DNA of 64,000 nucleotides from Herbiconiux solani NBRC 106740. GTDB lineage: Bacteria; Actinomycetota; Actinomycetes; Actinomycetales; Microbacteriaceae. The stretch is from contig NZ_BCST01000001.1 of the NCBI RefSeq assembly GCF_001571005.1, positions 558,001-622,000 on the forward strand. Direction: 5' to 3'. The notes beneath the pieces were generated by a model. It saw only the letters and a list, made by a program, of their open reading frames with translations. It was not told the origin of the DNA and searched no databases. Of the stretch, positions 1 to 9,300 are shown in pieces (position 1 is the stretch's first letter; every line of letters begins with the position of its first letter). Position numbers and translations under genes: made by a program.

Positions 1-525
1 GCGCTGGGCGAGCTCGTCGTTGGGCTCGACGACCATGGAGTCGATGTCGACCAGGCTGTTCTCGACCTCGCGCAGCACCTTGCCCACGGCGATGCCGAAG
101 ACACCCTGGCCGCGGCTGACGAGGTCGATGACCTCGTCGTTCGAGGTGCAGAGGTAGACGCTCGCACCGTCGGACATCAGCGTGGTCTGTGCCAGGTCGT
201 TGATGCCGGATTCGCGGAGCTGGTTGATCGCGGTGCGGATCTGCTGCAGCGAGATGCCGGTGTCCAGCAGACGCTTGACGAGCTTCAGCACGAGGATGTC
301 GCGGAAGCCGTAGAGCCGCTGCGATCCGGAACCCGCGGCCCCGCGGACGGTGGGCTCGACGAGCGCGGTGCGCGCCCAGTAGTCGAGCTGACGGTAGGTG
401 ATGCCGGCGGCACGGGCGGCGACGGCGCCGCGATAGCCGCTGGCGTCGTCGAGGTCCGGCATGCCGTCGGTGAAAAGGAGCCCGAGGTCGTAGCGAGAAT
501 CGTCGTTCTGGCTTAGCTCGCTCAT
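1..525 (-). CDS. MerR-family transcriptional regulator (3' end cut by window edge)
   Basis: The reading frame is open from the ATG at 525 to base 1 (175 codons), so the C-terminus lies outside the window. A MerR-type winged helix begins near residue 25 (GYRGAVAARAAGITYRQL, then DYWAR and later SGSQRLYGFRDI), followed by a helix resembling the dimerisation region. A GGAAGG Shine-Dalgarno just upstream of 525 decides the start; in-frame ATGs at 537 and 549 have none. In actinobacteria a second MerR gene of this type (Rv1830-like) commonly lies downstream of garA and ftsR, the order seen here. The DUF151-type bifunctional nuclease gene often found between the two MerR genes is absent. The effector is unknown. 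Confidence 0.85.
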   Translation of the reverse strand, partial: MSELSQNDDSRYDLGLLFTDGMPDLDDASGYRGAVAARAAGITYRQLDYWARTALVEPTVRGAAGSGSQRLYGFRDILVLKLVKRLLDTGISLQQIRTAINQLRESGINDLAQTTLMSDGASVYLCTSNDEVIDLVSRGQGVFGIAVGKVLREVENSLVDIDSMVVEPNDELAQR

Positions 526-648
526 TGCGCCTTCCATCGTCCGGTGCATCCGGAACGTCTCGTGTTCGTACCCCACGCTAGCGACCGCGACCCGTGGGGG
601 CAACGACATCACCCATTCGGCTCCGGCGTGTCGCGGAGGACGGGTCGG

Positions 649-1395
649 TCAGGGGGTGATCCGGCCGAGCGCCGAGCGGATGAGGCTCGATCGCACGATC
701 TCCAGCTGGCCCGCGATCTCCATCGCCATCTCGGCGACCTTGGCCCGGCTGGACGGGTCGCGACGGCGCGCCACCGGCATCAGAGCGCTCTCGATCAGGC
801 CGAGTTCGCGCTCGGTGGCCTGCCGGAAGCCGCGAAGGTGCCGCGGCTCGATCCCGCTGCGCTGCAGTTCGACGAGGGCCTTCAGCACGACGAGCGAATC
901 CTCGCCGTACGACTCAGCCGGGGTGAGCACCGCGGCCGAGAAGGCATCCTGCACCAGCATCGGCGTGGCACCCGCCTCGCGGGTCAGATCCTCCCGCGAG
1001 AGGCGACGGCCGGTCTGCAGGATGGACGCCCCGCCCACCAGGGCCGAGCCGGGCATCGGGGGGTTGAGCCCCGCATCCACGTCGGCGAGGTACTCCTTGA
1101 TCACCGCGAGCGGCAGGTAGCAGTCGCGCTGCATGGTGAGGATGAGACGCAGGCGGCTCAGGTCGTTCTGCGAGAACTTGCGGTAGCCCGACGCGGTGCG
1201 GGCCGGATGCACGAGGCCGCGCTCTTCGAGGAAGCGCAGCTTCGAGGGCGTCAGGTCGGGGAAGTCGGCGGTGAGCTTCGCGAGCACCTGGCCGATGCCG
1301 AGCAGCGGGCCCTGCGATGCGGACTCGGAGGCCGGGCTCCCGGGCGCGGACGAAGACGAGGACTCCGCCGACCGGCGGGGCTGTGCGGCTGCCAC
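649..1395 (-). CDS. ftsR: MerR-family regulator, FtsR-like
   Basis: The 248-aa protein has a low-complexity Ser/Ala N-terminus of about 30 residues, then a MerR-like winged helix (LTPSKLRFLEERGLVHP, ASGYRKFSQNDLSRLRLIL) typical of the Rv1828/FtsR family. In corynebacteria FtsR activates ftsZ and affects division; that role is transferred here by family and is not visible in the sequence. The GTG start at 1395 shares one base with the TAG stop of the upstream FHA gene, so the two are co-transcribed and probably translationally coupled. The first motif residues usually seen at the start (GIGQVL) occur only near residue 33, so the N-terminal extension is longer than in the best known relatives. 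Confidence 0.85.
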   Translation of the reverse strand: MAAAQPRRSAESSSSSAPGSPASESASQGPLLGIGQVLAKLTADFPDLTPSKLRFLEERGLVHPARTASGYRKFSQNDLSRLRLILTMQRDCYLPLAVIKEYLADVDAGLNPPMPGSALVGGASILQTGRRLSREDLTREAGATPMLVQDAFSAAVLTPAESYGEDSLVVLKALVELQRSGIEPRHLRGFRQATERELGLIESALMPVARRRDPSSRAKVAEMAMEIAGQLEIVRSSLIRSALGRITP

Positions 1396-1877
1396 TACTC
1401 TCCAGCGGCGGTGACGACGTCGATCCGCGACGGGTAGAACGTGAGGCGGAACTTGCCGATCTGCACCTCGGCGCCGTCGTCGAGGAGCGCCTCGTCGACA
1501 CGCACGCCACCGACGTAGGTGCCGTTCAGCGAGCCAAGGTCGCGCACCGTGAAGGTGTGGCCGTGGCGGGCGAACTCGGCGTGCCGGCGCGAGACCGTCA
1601 CATCGTCGAGGAAGATGTCGGCGTTCGGGTGGCGGCCCACGGTGCTGACGGAGGTGTCGAGCAGGAAGCGGGCGCCCGAATTGGGGCCGCGACGGACGAT
1701 CAGGAGCGCAGAACCGGAGGGCAGGGCCGCGATCGACTCGAGCTCCTCGCTCGTGACTCCGCCTTCGAGGGCGGCCAGCTGCGCCGCGAACTCGCCCGTG
1801 AGGGAGAGCGTCGTGTCGGCGGCCGACGCGGGCACGGGGATGCTCGTGGTGCGATCGTCGTTCGTGTGGTTCGTCAT
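1395..1877 (-). CDS. garA: GarA/OdhI-like FHA signalling protein
   Basis: The 160-aa protein has one C-terminal FHA domain (about residues 55-150) with the expected phosphothreonine-binding signature: GRHPNADIFLDDVTVSRRHA and then GSLNGTYVGG. The N-terminal tail carries DTTLSLTGEF with Thr22 and Thr23, matching in place and pattern the ETTS phospho-acceptor of mycobacterial GarA. In that family PknB/PknG phosphorylate the tail, which then folds onto its own FHA domain and switches control of 2-oxoglutarate dehydrogenase and glutamate metabolism. It is first in a cluster with ftsR and a second merR. The match is strong; the regulatory targets in this organism are inferred. Confidence 0.9.
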   Translation of the reverse strand: MTNHTNDDRTTSIPVPASAADTTLSLTGEFAAQLAALEGGVTSEELESIAALPSGSALLIVRRGPNSGARFLLDTSVSTVGRHPNADIFLDDVTVSRRHAEFARHGHTFTVRDLGSLNGTYVGGVRVDEALLDDGAEVQIGKFRLTFYPSRIDVVTAAGE

Positions 1878-1976
1878 CCCTCAGCCCTCCTAGCTCCGTC
1901 CAGCGTAGCCGATCACGCCCCCTCCTCCACCCGGGAATTCCCGGGACGCAGGCCGAGCATCCCCTATGCTCGTCGC

Positions 1977-2825
1977 ATGTCGCCTCTGATCGCCTCGCTC
2001 TGGGTTCTCGCTGCGGTGTCGCTGGCCGTCTGGGTGGCCTCCTTGATCACGCGGGAGTACTCCTGGGTCGACCGGATCTGGTCGATCGTGCCGCTGGTCT
2101 ACGTCTGGATCTTCGCCGGCGCGGCCGGGCTCTCCGACCCGAGGCTCAACCTCATGGCGGTCGTCGTGACGCTGTGGGGCGCGCGGCTGACCTTCAACTT
2201 CGCCCGTAAGGGCGGCTACGCCCCGGGTGGCGAGGACTACCGGTGGGCGGTGCTGCGCGGGCGGATGTCGCCGCGCCTCTTCCAGGTGTTCAATCTGTTC
2301 TTCATCACGATCTACCAGAACGTGATCCTGTTCCTCATCACGATGCCGGCCCTGACCGCGTACGAGAACCGCTCGACGCCGTTCGGTCTGCTCGACGGAC
2401 TGCTGCTGGCCCTGTTCGTCGTCTTCACCGTCGGCGAGACGATCGCCGACCAGGAGCAGTGGGACTTCCACCGCTGGAAGCGGGCCGAGACGGCCGCCGG
2501 TCGCGAGCCACGGCCGCGTTTCCTGCAGAGCGGGCTCTTCCGCTTCTCGCGCCACCCGAACTTCTTCTTCGAGCAGGCGCAGTGGTGGGTGCTGTTCTTC
2601 ATCGGGGCGGTCGCCGCCGGATCGGTGCTTCAGTGGACCGTCGTCGGCGCGGTGCTGCTCACCCTGCTGTTCATCGGCTCGACGGTCTTCACCGAGAGCA
2701 TCTCGCTGTCGAAGTACCCGGAGTACGCCGACTACAAGGAGAGGACGTCGGCGCTCATCCCCTGGTTCCCCAGGAAGAGTCGCACCGACGTCCCCGTCGC
2801 AGCAACGAACCAGCGCGCCGGCTAG
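1977..2825 (+). CDS. DUF1295 / steroid 5-alpha-reductase-like membrane protein
   Basis: The 282-aa integral membrane protein has about seven hydrophobic segments, beginning directly after the ATG at 1977. The family signature near the C-terminus is clear: SGLFRFSRHPNFFFEQAQWW, then KYPEYADYKERTSALIPWFP, as in DUF1295 and related isoprenylcysteine methyltransferase/5-alpha-reductase folds, where the RHPNF segment lies near the cofactor site. The substrate is unknown. The frame is open much further upstream, but only the stretch from 1977 has membrane-protein composition. Its stop codon overlaps the stop of the convergent aldo/keto reductase gene, so no separate terminator fits between them. 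Confidence 0.85.
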   Translation: MSPLIASLWVLAAVSLAVWVASLITREYSWVDRIWSIVPLVYVWIFAGAAGLSDPRLNLMAVVVTLWGARLTFNFARKGGYAPGGEDYRWAVLRGRMSPRLFQVFNLFFITIYQNVILFLITMPALTAYENRSTPFGLLDGLLLALFVVFTVGETIADQEQWDFHRWKRAETAAGREPRPRFLQSGLFRFSRHPNFFFEQAQWWVLFFIGAVAAGSVLQWTVVGAVLLTLLFIGSTVFTESISLSKYPEYADYKERTSALIPWFPRKSRTDVPVAATNQRAG

Positions 2826-3652
2826 TTCACCTCGAGCGGGCTGGAGCCGTTGCGGCCGTCCTCCCCGCGGTCGAGCGTCGCGATGGTCGCGATCTCGGAG
2901 GCCGACAGCTCGAAGTCGAAGACGTCGAAGTTCTGCGCCATCCGGTCTTTGTTGTTGCTTTTCGGGATGACGATGTTGCCGACATCCAGGTGCCAGCGGA
3001 TGATCGTCTGCGGCACAGACTTACCGTGCGCCTCGGCGATGGCGGACAGCTCGGGCGACTCGTTGATCTTGCCCTGGCCGAGCGGGCCCCACGCCTCGAT
3101 CGCGATGCCCTTCTCGGCGGCGAACGCCCGCAGCTCGGCCTGCTGGAAGTCGACGTGCAGCTCGACCTGGTTGACCGCGGGGACGATCTCGGTCTCGGCG
3201 ATCAGGCGCTCGAGGTGGTCGACCGTGAAGTTCGAGACACCGATGGCCTTGGCGCGGCCGGAGGCGAGGATCTTCTCCATCGAACGCCACGCGTCGAGGT
3301 AGGTGTCGCGCTCGGGCGTGGGCCAGTGGATGAGGTACAGGTCGACGTAGTCGGTGCCCAGGCGGGCGAGGCTCTTCTCGAACGCGGCCTCCGCATCCGT
3401 CTGGTCGTCGTTCCAGAGCTTGGTGGTGAGGAAGATCTCCTCGCGCGGGATGCCCGACTCCTTGAGGGCGTGACCGACGCCCTCTTCGTTCTGGTAGATC
3501 TTGGCGGTGTCGATGTGGCGGTAGCCGACGTCGAGCGCGTCACGGACGACGCGGCCGGTCTTGTCGGGGTCGACCTTGAAGACTCCGAAGCCGAGCTGCG
3601 GAATGGTGATCCCGTTGTTGAGGGTGACGAGGGGAACTGCGTTTTCAGTCAT
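2822..3652 (-). CDS. Aldo/keto reductase (AKR5-like, 2,5-diketo-D-gluconate reductase type)
   Basis: The 276-aa protein is of usual length for a bacterial AKR. The (beta/alpha)8 fold carries the complete catalytic tetrad: Asp and Tyr in GYRHIDTAKIYQNEEGVG, Lys in LTTKLWNDD and His in YLIHWPTP. NADPH-binding features near the C-terminus include IPKSNNKDRMAQNFDVFDF. It reduces small aldehydes or keto compounds; the true substrate is not deducible. The ATG at 3652 overlaps the TGA of the upstream gene by four bases (ATGA), so it is translationally coupled to that hypothetical protein. It ends tail to tail with the DUF1295 gene. Confidence 0.92.
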   Translation of the reverse strand: MTENAVPLVTLNNGITIPQLGFGVFKVDPDKTGRVVRDALDVGYRHIDTAKIYQNEEGVGHALKESGIPREEIFLTTKLWNDDQTDAEAAFEKSLARLGTDYVDLYLIHWPTPERDTYLDAWRSMEKILASGRAKAIGVSNFTVDHLERLIAETEIVPAVNQVELHVDFQQAELRAFAAEKGIAIEAWGPLGQGKINESPELSAIAEAHGKSVPQTIIRWHLDVGNIVIPKSNNKDRMAQNFDVFDFELSASEIATIATLDRGEDGRNGSSPLEVN

Positions 3653-4122
3653 TCCCCAAGCCTATTCTCGTCGTCCGACACCAGGGTGCGGACGATCAGG
3701 TCGAGCACAGCTTCGCCGTACGCGTCCTGGGCCGAGAGCGCCTCGAAGGTGCGGCGTTCGCCCCGCACCACGGCGGTCACGAGGTAGAGCGGCTCCTCGG
3801 GGTCGGAGCGGTCGACCGCGAGCTGCTCGAAGCCGTCGCGGAGGAGGCTGCGCAACTGATCCTCCCGCGGGAGCCACAGGGTGTCGGCGATGTCGACGGA
3901 GTCGAGCGCCCACTCGGTCGTGCCGTTGAAGCCGATCAGCCGGCCGGACGGGAAGTCGTGCACCTCGGCGGTCATCTCGCTGACGGTGAAGACCTCGCCC
4001 TCACCCTGCTCCTCGGCCTCACCGGTGACGTCGGCGGTCTCGATCACGAAGGCGTCGCCGGATCGCGGGTGCCAGCGGAGACCCGCGGTGCGGAGCGCCC
4101 GGGCCAGCTCGATGGAGATCAT
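3649..4122 (-). CDS. Conserved hypothetical protein, operon partner of the aldo/keto reductase
   Basis: The 157-aa soluble acidic protein starts MISIELARALRTAGLRWHPR and contains GFNGTTEWALDSV and LWLPREDQLRSLL. I recall this pattern from small conserved actinobacterial proteins, some labelled pilus assembly protein CpaE. No receiver domain, ATPase motif or membrane segment is visible, so that label is not supported. The start at 4122 was chosen because the protein becomes compositionally normal there. Its stop overlaps the start of the aldo/keto reductase gene. No function is proposed. Confidence 0.7.
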   Translation of the reverse strand: MISIELARALRTAGLRWHPRSGDAFVIETADVTGEAEEQGEGEVFTVSEMTAEVHDFPSGRLIGFNGTTEWALDSVDIADTLWLPREDQLRSLLRDGFEQLAVDRSDPEEPLYLVTAVVRGERRTFEALSAQDAYGEAVLDLIVRTLVSDDENRLGE

Positions 4123-4194
4123 GCGCCCATCATCCCAGCGAAGCCTGAGCTTCGCGGGGGCAATCCGATCCGGCGAGGTCTCCGAACCACCTCG

Positions 4195-5160
4195 GTGACC
4201 GACCCCTATGCGCCCTCTCCCCTGACGACGGCGCCGGAGGTCCTCGGTCTCAGGACGGTGCGGGTGCCGACGCGCCTGGGCCCGATGACGGTTCGGTACG
4301 GTCCTCGCACGTCGGGCCACGCGACCATCCTCGTGCACGGCGCCGCCGGCACCTGGACGACCTGGACGCCGCTGATCGAGGCGGCCCGGCGAGCCGGACG
4401 TCGCTCGCCGAACGTGCTGCTGGTCGAGCTTCCCGGCTGGGGCGACACCCCGCTGCCGGATCGACCGCTGAGGAACGGCAAGGACTCCCGCACGATCGAC
4501 GCCTACGCGCGGGCGGTCGCGGATGCGGCCCGAGCGCTCGGCCACCGCGAGTGGACCGTGACCGGCCACTCGCTCGGCGGCGTGATCGCCCTGCACCTCG
4601 CGGCCATCGAACCGGTGGCGACCCGGGCCGTCGGCCTGGTCTCGGCGACCACCTTCGCCGTCATGGATGCGGCCGCGCACCCGGTGCGCCGGTTCGTCTC
4701 GCTGCCGGCCTACGTCGGCCTCCTCGTCGTGATGCGGGTCTTCGCACCGCTGGGCGACACCGCGAGCCGCCTGCTCGGCTGGCTCGACCGGAGGGGGATG
4801 CTGCCCGCGATCGTGTCCCCGCTGTTCGCCCAGCCCTCGCGCATCCCCGTCTCGGTGACGCGGGCGCTGGCCGCCGAGGTGCGGCCTCGGACCTTCGTGA
4901 TGGCCTCGGACGAAGCCGCTCGCTACCCGGCCGCCGAGCTCTGGGCCGGCATCCGCTGCCCGGTGCGCTCGGTGCACGGCGAGCACGACGCCTTCGTCGC
5001 CGCCTCGGACGACGAACGTCTGGCCGAACTGATCGAGGACTACTCGGTGACCGTGCTCCCCGGCTCCGGGCACTTCGCGCAGATCGAGGAGCCCGCGCTG
5101 ACCCTCCAGGCGCTCTCGGATGTGGCCGAGGTGAACGGCTACTTCTCGCCGCGCTCGTAG
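4195..5160 (+). CDS. Alpha/beta hydrolase
   Basis: The 321-aa protein has the alpha/beta-hydrolase fold. The oxyanion-hole strand ILVHGAAGTWTTW lies near residue 45, the nucleophile elbow GHSLGG (Ser) near residue 130, an acid in the GEHDAFV segment and the catalytic His in VLPGSGHFAQIE. A lid-like helical segment lies between the nucleophile and the acid. The class includes esterases, lactonases and haloperoxidase-like enzymes; the substrate is unknown. The GTG at 4195 is the most plausible start, since the upstream codons of the same frame read like non-coding sequence. It is convergent with ppk2 and the two 3' ends overlap by 22 bases. Confidence 0.88.
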   Translation: MTDPYAPSPLTTAPEVLGLRTVRVPTRLGPMTVRYGPRTSGHATILVHGAAGTWTTWTPLIEAARRAGRRSPNVLLVELPGWGDTPLPDRPLRNGKDSRTIDAYARAVADAARALGHREWTVTGHSLGGVIALHLAAIEPVATRAVGLVSATTFAVMDAAAHPVRRFVSLPAYVGLLVVMRVFAPLGDTASRLLGWLDRRGMLPAIVSPLFAQPSRIPVSVTRALAAEVRPRTFVMASDEAARYPAAELWAGIRCPVRSVHGEHDAFVAASDDERLAELIEDYSVTVLPGSGHFAQIEEPALTLQALSDVAEVNGYFSPRS

Positions 5161-6059
5161 ACGCTCTCGGCCGGGCCGACGACCAGCGGATCCGGGCGGC
5201 CGACGATCTCGTCGTCACGCTCGGCGTAGTCGAACAGGCTCAGCACGTGACGCATCGCCTCGAGCCGGGCGCGCTTCTTGTCGTTGCTCTTGACCACGGT
5301 CCAGGGCGCCGCCTCGGTGTCGGTCTCGGCGAACATCGCCTCCTTGGCGACCGTGTAGGAGTCCCACTTGTCCAGCGAGGCGATGTCCATGGGTGACAGC
5401 TTCCACTGCCTCACCGGATCGACCTGCCGGATCGCGAACCGGGTGAGCTGCTCGCTCTTGGAGACCGAGAACCAGAACTTGACGACGTCGACGCCGTCCT
5501 GCACGAGCATCCGTTCGAAGGCCGGCGCCTGCAGCATGAAGCGCTCGTACTCGCTGTCGTCGCAGAAGCCCATCACCCGCTCGACGCCGGCGCGGTTGTA
5601 CCAGGAGCGGTCGAAGAGCACGATCTCACCGGCGGCCGGCAGGTGCGTGACGTAGCGCTGGAAGTACCACTGGGTGCTCTCGCGGTCGGTCGGCTTCTCG
5701 AGCGCCACGACCCGGGCGCCGCGGGGGTTGAGGTGCTCGGTGAAGCGCTTGATGGTGCCGCCCTTGCCGGCGGCGTCGCGGCCCTCGAAGACGACGACCA
5801 GGCGGCGGCCCTCGGCCTTGACCCAGTTCTGCAGCTTGAGCAGTTCGATCTGCAGGAGGCGCTTGGCCGACTCGTACTCGTCGCGGCCCATCCGCTCGGC
5901 GTAGGGGTAGCCCTCGCGCCAGGTGTCGACGGGCGAACCGTCGCGCCCGACCAGGATCGGGTCGTCGTCGTCGGTCTCGACGACGACGTACCCGAGGAGG
6001 TCGTCGAGATCGATGGGGGTGATCGGCTCGGTTCGGGTGGTCTCGTGGTCGTCGGTCAT
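5139..6059 (-). CDS. ppk2: Polyphosphate kinase 2 family protein (class I)
   Basis: The 306-aa protein is a single-domain PPK2 enzyme. It has a Walker A segment FEGRDAAGKGGTIKRF near residue 90, the lid or substrate motif STQWYFQRYVTHLPAAGE, and Walker B FDRSWYNRAGVERVMGF. PPK2 enzymes transfer phosphate between polyphosphate and nucleoside di- or monophosphates; length and single-domain form suggest class I (NDP to NTP). The disordered acidic N-terminus (about 60 residues) is common in the group. It is transcribed alone. The stop lies inside the last codons of the convergent hydrolase. Confidence 0.93.
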   Translation of the reverse strand: MTDDHETTRTEPITPIDLDDLLGYVVVETDDDDPILVGRDGSPVDTWREGYPYAERMGRDEYESAKRLLQIELLKLQNWVKAEGRRLVVVFEGRDAAGKGGTIKRFTEHLNPRGARVVALEKPTDRESTQWYFQRYVTHLPAAGEIVLFDRSWYNRAGVERVMGFCDDSEYERFMLQAPAFERMLVQDGVDVVKFWFSVSKSEQLTRFAIRQVDPVRQWKLSPMDIASLDKWDSYTVAKEAMFAETDTEAAPWTVVKSNDKKRARLEAMRHVLSLFDYAERDDEIVGRPDPLVVGPAESVYERGEK

Positions 6060-6116
6060 CGGGGCTCCGTTCGGGTCGCGCGTCAGGGAGTCTCGCGGGG
6101 ATTCCCGGCGCGGGGG

Positions 6117-6269
6117 CTACCGGACGGTGAACGTGAGGTGAACGCGCCGCCCGCTCTCCGCCCCGCCACGGCACGGGATTCGGCGGTAGCCGTCGCGGGC
6201 GAGGGTGCGGATCGTGGCCACGACGGCCACCGCGGCGAGGACGACGAGGAGTGCGACGAAGAAGATCAT
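6117..6269 (-). CDS. Small single-span membrane protein
   Basis: The 50-aa protein starts MIFFVALLVVLAAVAVVATI, one transmembrane helix, followed by a basic tail (RTLARDGYRRIPCR). Small membrane proteins with a similar RDGYRRxP tail are, from memory, frequent in Microbacteriaceae and have no known function. An in-frame ATG at 6305 would add 12 residues but breaks the membrane-first layout. It lies between ppk2 and the large LuxR gene on the same strand and may be an independent unit. Confidence 0.6.
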   Translation of the reverse strand: MIFFVALLVVLAAVAVVATIRTLARDGYRRIPCRGGAESGRRVHLTFTVR

Positions 6270-6317
6270 GCACCGAGGCTGCTCGCTGAGTCGCGGCCCG
6301 GGCATCGGGCGGATGCC

Positions 6318-9300
6318 CTAGCCTTCCGGGTCGAGGGCTCGGGCCAGGTAAGCCGCTTCGGTGCGGGTCGCGGTGCCTGTCTTGCGCAGGATGTTCGAGA
6401 CGTGCACGCTCGCCGTCTTCGCGCTGATGAACAGGGTCTCGGCGATCTGCCGGTTGCTCAGGCCGGTCGCCAGCAGCGCGAGCACCTGGCGCTCACGGTC
6501 GGTCAGGCCGGCCTCGGCCAGGCGGTCGGCGAGCGGATGCGCGGCGACCGGATGCGGGCCGGCCGGATGCGCGGCGGTCGGGTGCGCGCCGGTCGGGTGC
6601 GGGCCGGTCGGGTGCGGGCCCGCCGGATGCCCGGCATCGGGCGACCCGGACCCGCCCGCTTGAGCGATGGCGCCGGAACGCACCTGGCTGCCGCCGACAC
6701 CGGGATCGGCGATCCCCCGGGCACGGCCGAACCGCCGTTCGAGGACCGTCACGAGATCGACCACCCGCCCGAGGCCGAGCTCGCGTGCTCGGGCCGCGGC
6801 CTCCTGGGCTTCGGCCCGCGCCGCGACACGGTCTCCGGTCGCCGCGAGCGCTCCCGCGAGCCGGAAACGCGCGTAGGGCTGCAGGCGGGCCGGCACCTCG
6901 GGAGCGGCCAGCGCGTGGACCGCCGCCGCCCAGCTCGCCGGATCGGCCCCGGCGCCGCCGGGCCCGGCGAGCTCGGCCTCGACCAGCAGACGGTAGGCGT
7001 CGGCACCGGGCCAGGCAGCGGCGGACCCGGCGGTGCCGGGCCAGGCAGCGGCGGACTCGCCGGCACTGGGCCAGGCGGCATACCGAACCACCGACTCCCG
7101 CGCGCGGTCAGCCGCCGCCTCGGCGCTCGGGTCGCCCGACTGCGGGCCACCGGGCTCGAGGTCGACTCCCGACGCGCGGGCCCGGCCGAGGATGCGGGCG
7201 GCTATCGCGGCCAGCGGCAGATCGTAGGCGGGGAAGTCGCGGTGATCCTCGGCGAAGAGCACCTGCACCTCCCGCCACGCTCCGGGCAGGTCACCCGAGG
7301 CCAGCGCGATCTCGCCGGCGACGGCGGCGAGGCCGAGGCGGGACTGCGCGTCGATCCGCAACTGCCGCTGGAGGCCGGTGCGCCAGCTCCGGAGCAGGCG
7401 GGCCGCGAGCGCGACGTCCCCCGACCAGAGCACCTGCTCGAGCTTCAGCCGCTGCAGATGGGCACTGAAGCCGATCGGCGGATCCAGGTCGAGAGCGCGG
7501 TCGAGGAGTTCTGCGGCGCGCGCCGTCTCGCCGAGCGCGGCCAGCGGGGCGACCACGTTCGAGACGAGCATCACACCGGAGGTGCGCTCGACCCCGCGCT
7601 CCCGGGCGCGGTCGACCCCGGCCTCGGCGAGCGCCGCGGCGTCGCGGAACCGGCCGATCAATAACAGGGCATCCGACTCGTTGACCCAGTAGCGCAGGCG
7701 CGCCGAGTCATCGCCGTCGGCGAGCTCACCCGCGAGTGCGAGGTCGGCGAGACCCGCGTCGATCCCGCCGGCGGAGAGGCGGGCCATGCCCCGGATGTTG
7801 GCTGCCACCGACATCCGGGGACGCGAGCCCACCTGCTCGGCCTCGGCGAACGCCGCATCGGCGGTCTCGATCGCCTCGGCGAACCGCGCATCCAGCATCA
7901 GTCGTGCCGCGAGCTCGCCAAGTACGTTGGCCCGGAGCACGGTGGCTTGTTGCGCGTTGGCGGGGTGCGGGGCGAGGAGGTCGAGCGCTTCGCGGAGCAG
8001 GGTGATGGACCCGGTCTGGCCGAGGTTCGCCAGGTAGGAGGCTTTGTCACGGAGCAATCGGGCCAGTCGGCGCCGCGACTCCTCGTCGGCGAGCTCGGCA
8101 AGCGGGTCGGCACCGGCCGCCGCCGGGCCAGCCGCGCGAGCGGCCTCGATGGCCTCGTCGACCAGAGCGACGGCCCGTTCGCTCTCCCCCGCGTTGCGCA
8201 GGATGTACGCGGTCTCGGCCAGCAGCTCGATCCGGCTTCGTCCGGCCGTGGACTCGGCGTCGGGCACCCTGTCCCACAGCTCGAGCGCGCGCTCCCCCAG
8301 CCGGGCGGCCGAGGCGTTGGCGAACGACGCCCGCGCCCTGTCCATGGCGAGGAGCGAGGCGGTGAACGCGGCGGGGATGTCGTGCGCCGCCATCCAGTGG
8401 TACGACACCGCGGAGGGATCGTCACGCTGCTCGAGGGCGCGCGCATAGGCCGTGTGAAACCGCACCCGTTCTCCGGGCAGCAGCTGATCGTGGACGGCCT
8501 CGCGCACGAGTGCGTGGCGGAACGAGTACGAGGTCTCGTCGACCTCGAGCACCCGCGCCGCCACCGCCTCGCGCGCCGCCTCGTCGAGCGCCTCGGCGCT
8601 CGTTCCGCTCACCGCGGCGAGCAGCTCGTGCTCGACCCGCACTCCCCCGGCGGCGAGCTGCCTCAGCAGGCGCTGGGCCGCATCGCTGAGACCCTCGTAC
8701 CGCGCGAGGAGCAGATCGCGCAGCGTGCCCGGCAGCGCGGCCACGCCGTCCCAGCGGGAGGAGGCGTCGTCGGGGAGCGCGGAAGCGGCATCCGTCTCAC
8801 CCGTACCGCCCAGGAGTTCTTCGACGAAGAACGGGACCCCGTCGGTGCGGGCGACGACGAGCGCGAGGTCACGCGCCTCGAGGGGGCGGCCCGCGAGAGC
8901 GATCGCCAGCCGGCGTACCTGGTTCGCGGTGAGGCGCGGCAGCTCGCGGCGGATGACCCTCCGGTTGCGGTCGAGCTCGGGAAGCCAGCCGCGCAGCGGA
9001 TGCCCACGGCCGAGCTCGTCGCTGCGATAGGTGACGACGACGAGCAGCCGGGCCCGCTCGAGCACGCGGACGAGGAAGCGGAGAAGAGCGAGTGTGGCCT
9101 GATCGGCCCAGTGCAGGTCTTCGATCACCGCGACGATCGGCCTCTCGACGGCCGCGCCTTCCAGCGCCATCGCCACCGCGTCGAAGAGCCGCTCGCCGGA
9201 CGCCGCCTCGCGCGCCTCAGGGGTCGCCCGCAGCTCGGGCAGCAGGATCGCCAGCGCGTCAGCGCCTGGACCGGCCGCCTCGAGCAGAGCGGTCTGCCCG

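Noticed and set aside
1317-1976. N-terminal extension of the DUF1295 frame
   Set aside because: The residues are Arg/Gly-rich, antisense to the FHA and ftsR genes, and the membrane protein starts cleanly at the ATG at 1977.
4165-4192. CGAGGT/ACCTCG hairpin before the alpha/beta hydrolase
   Set aside because: A 6-bp stem with a 9-base loop in high-GC DNA is not significant without further support.
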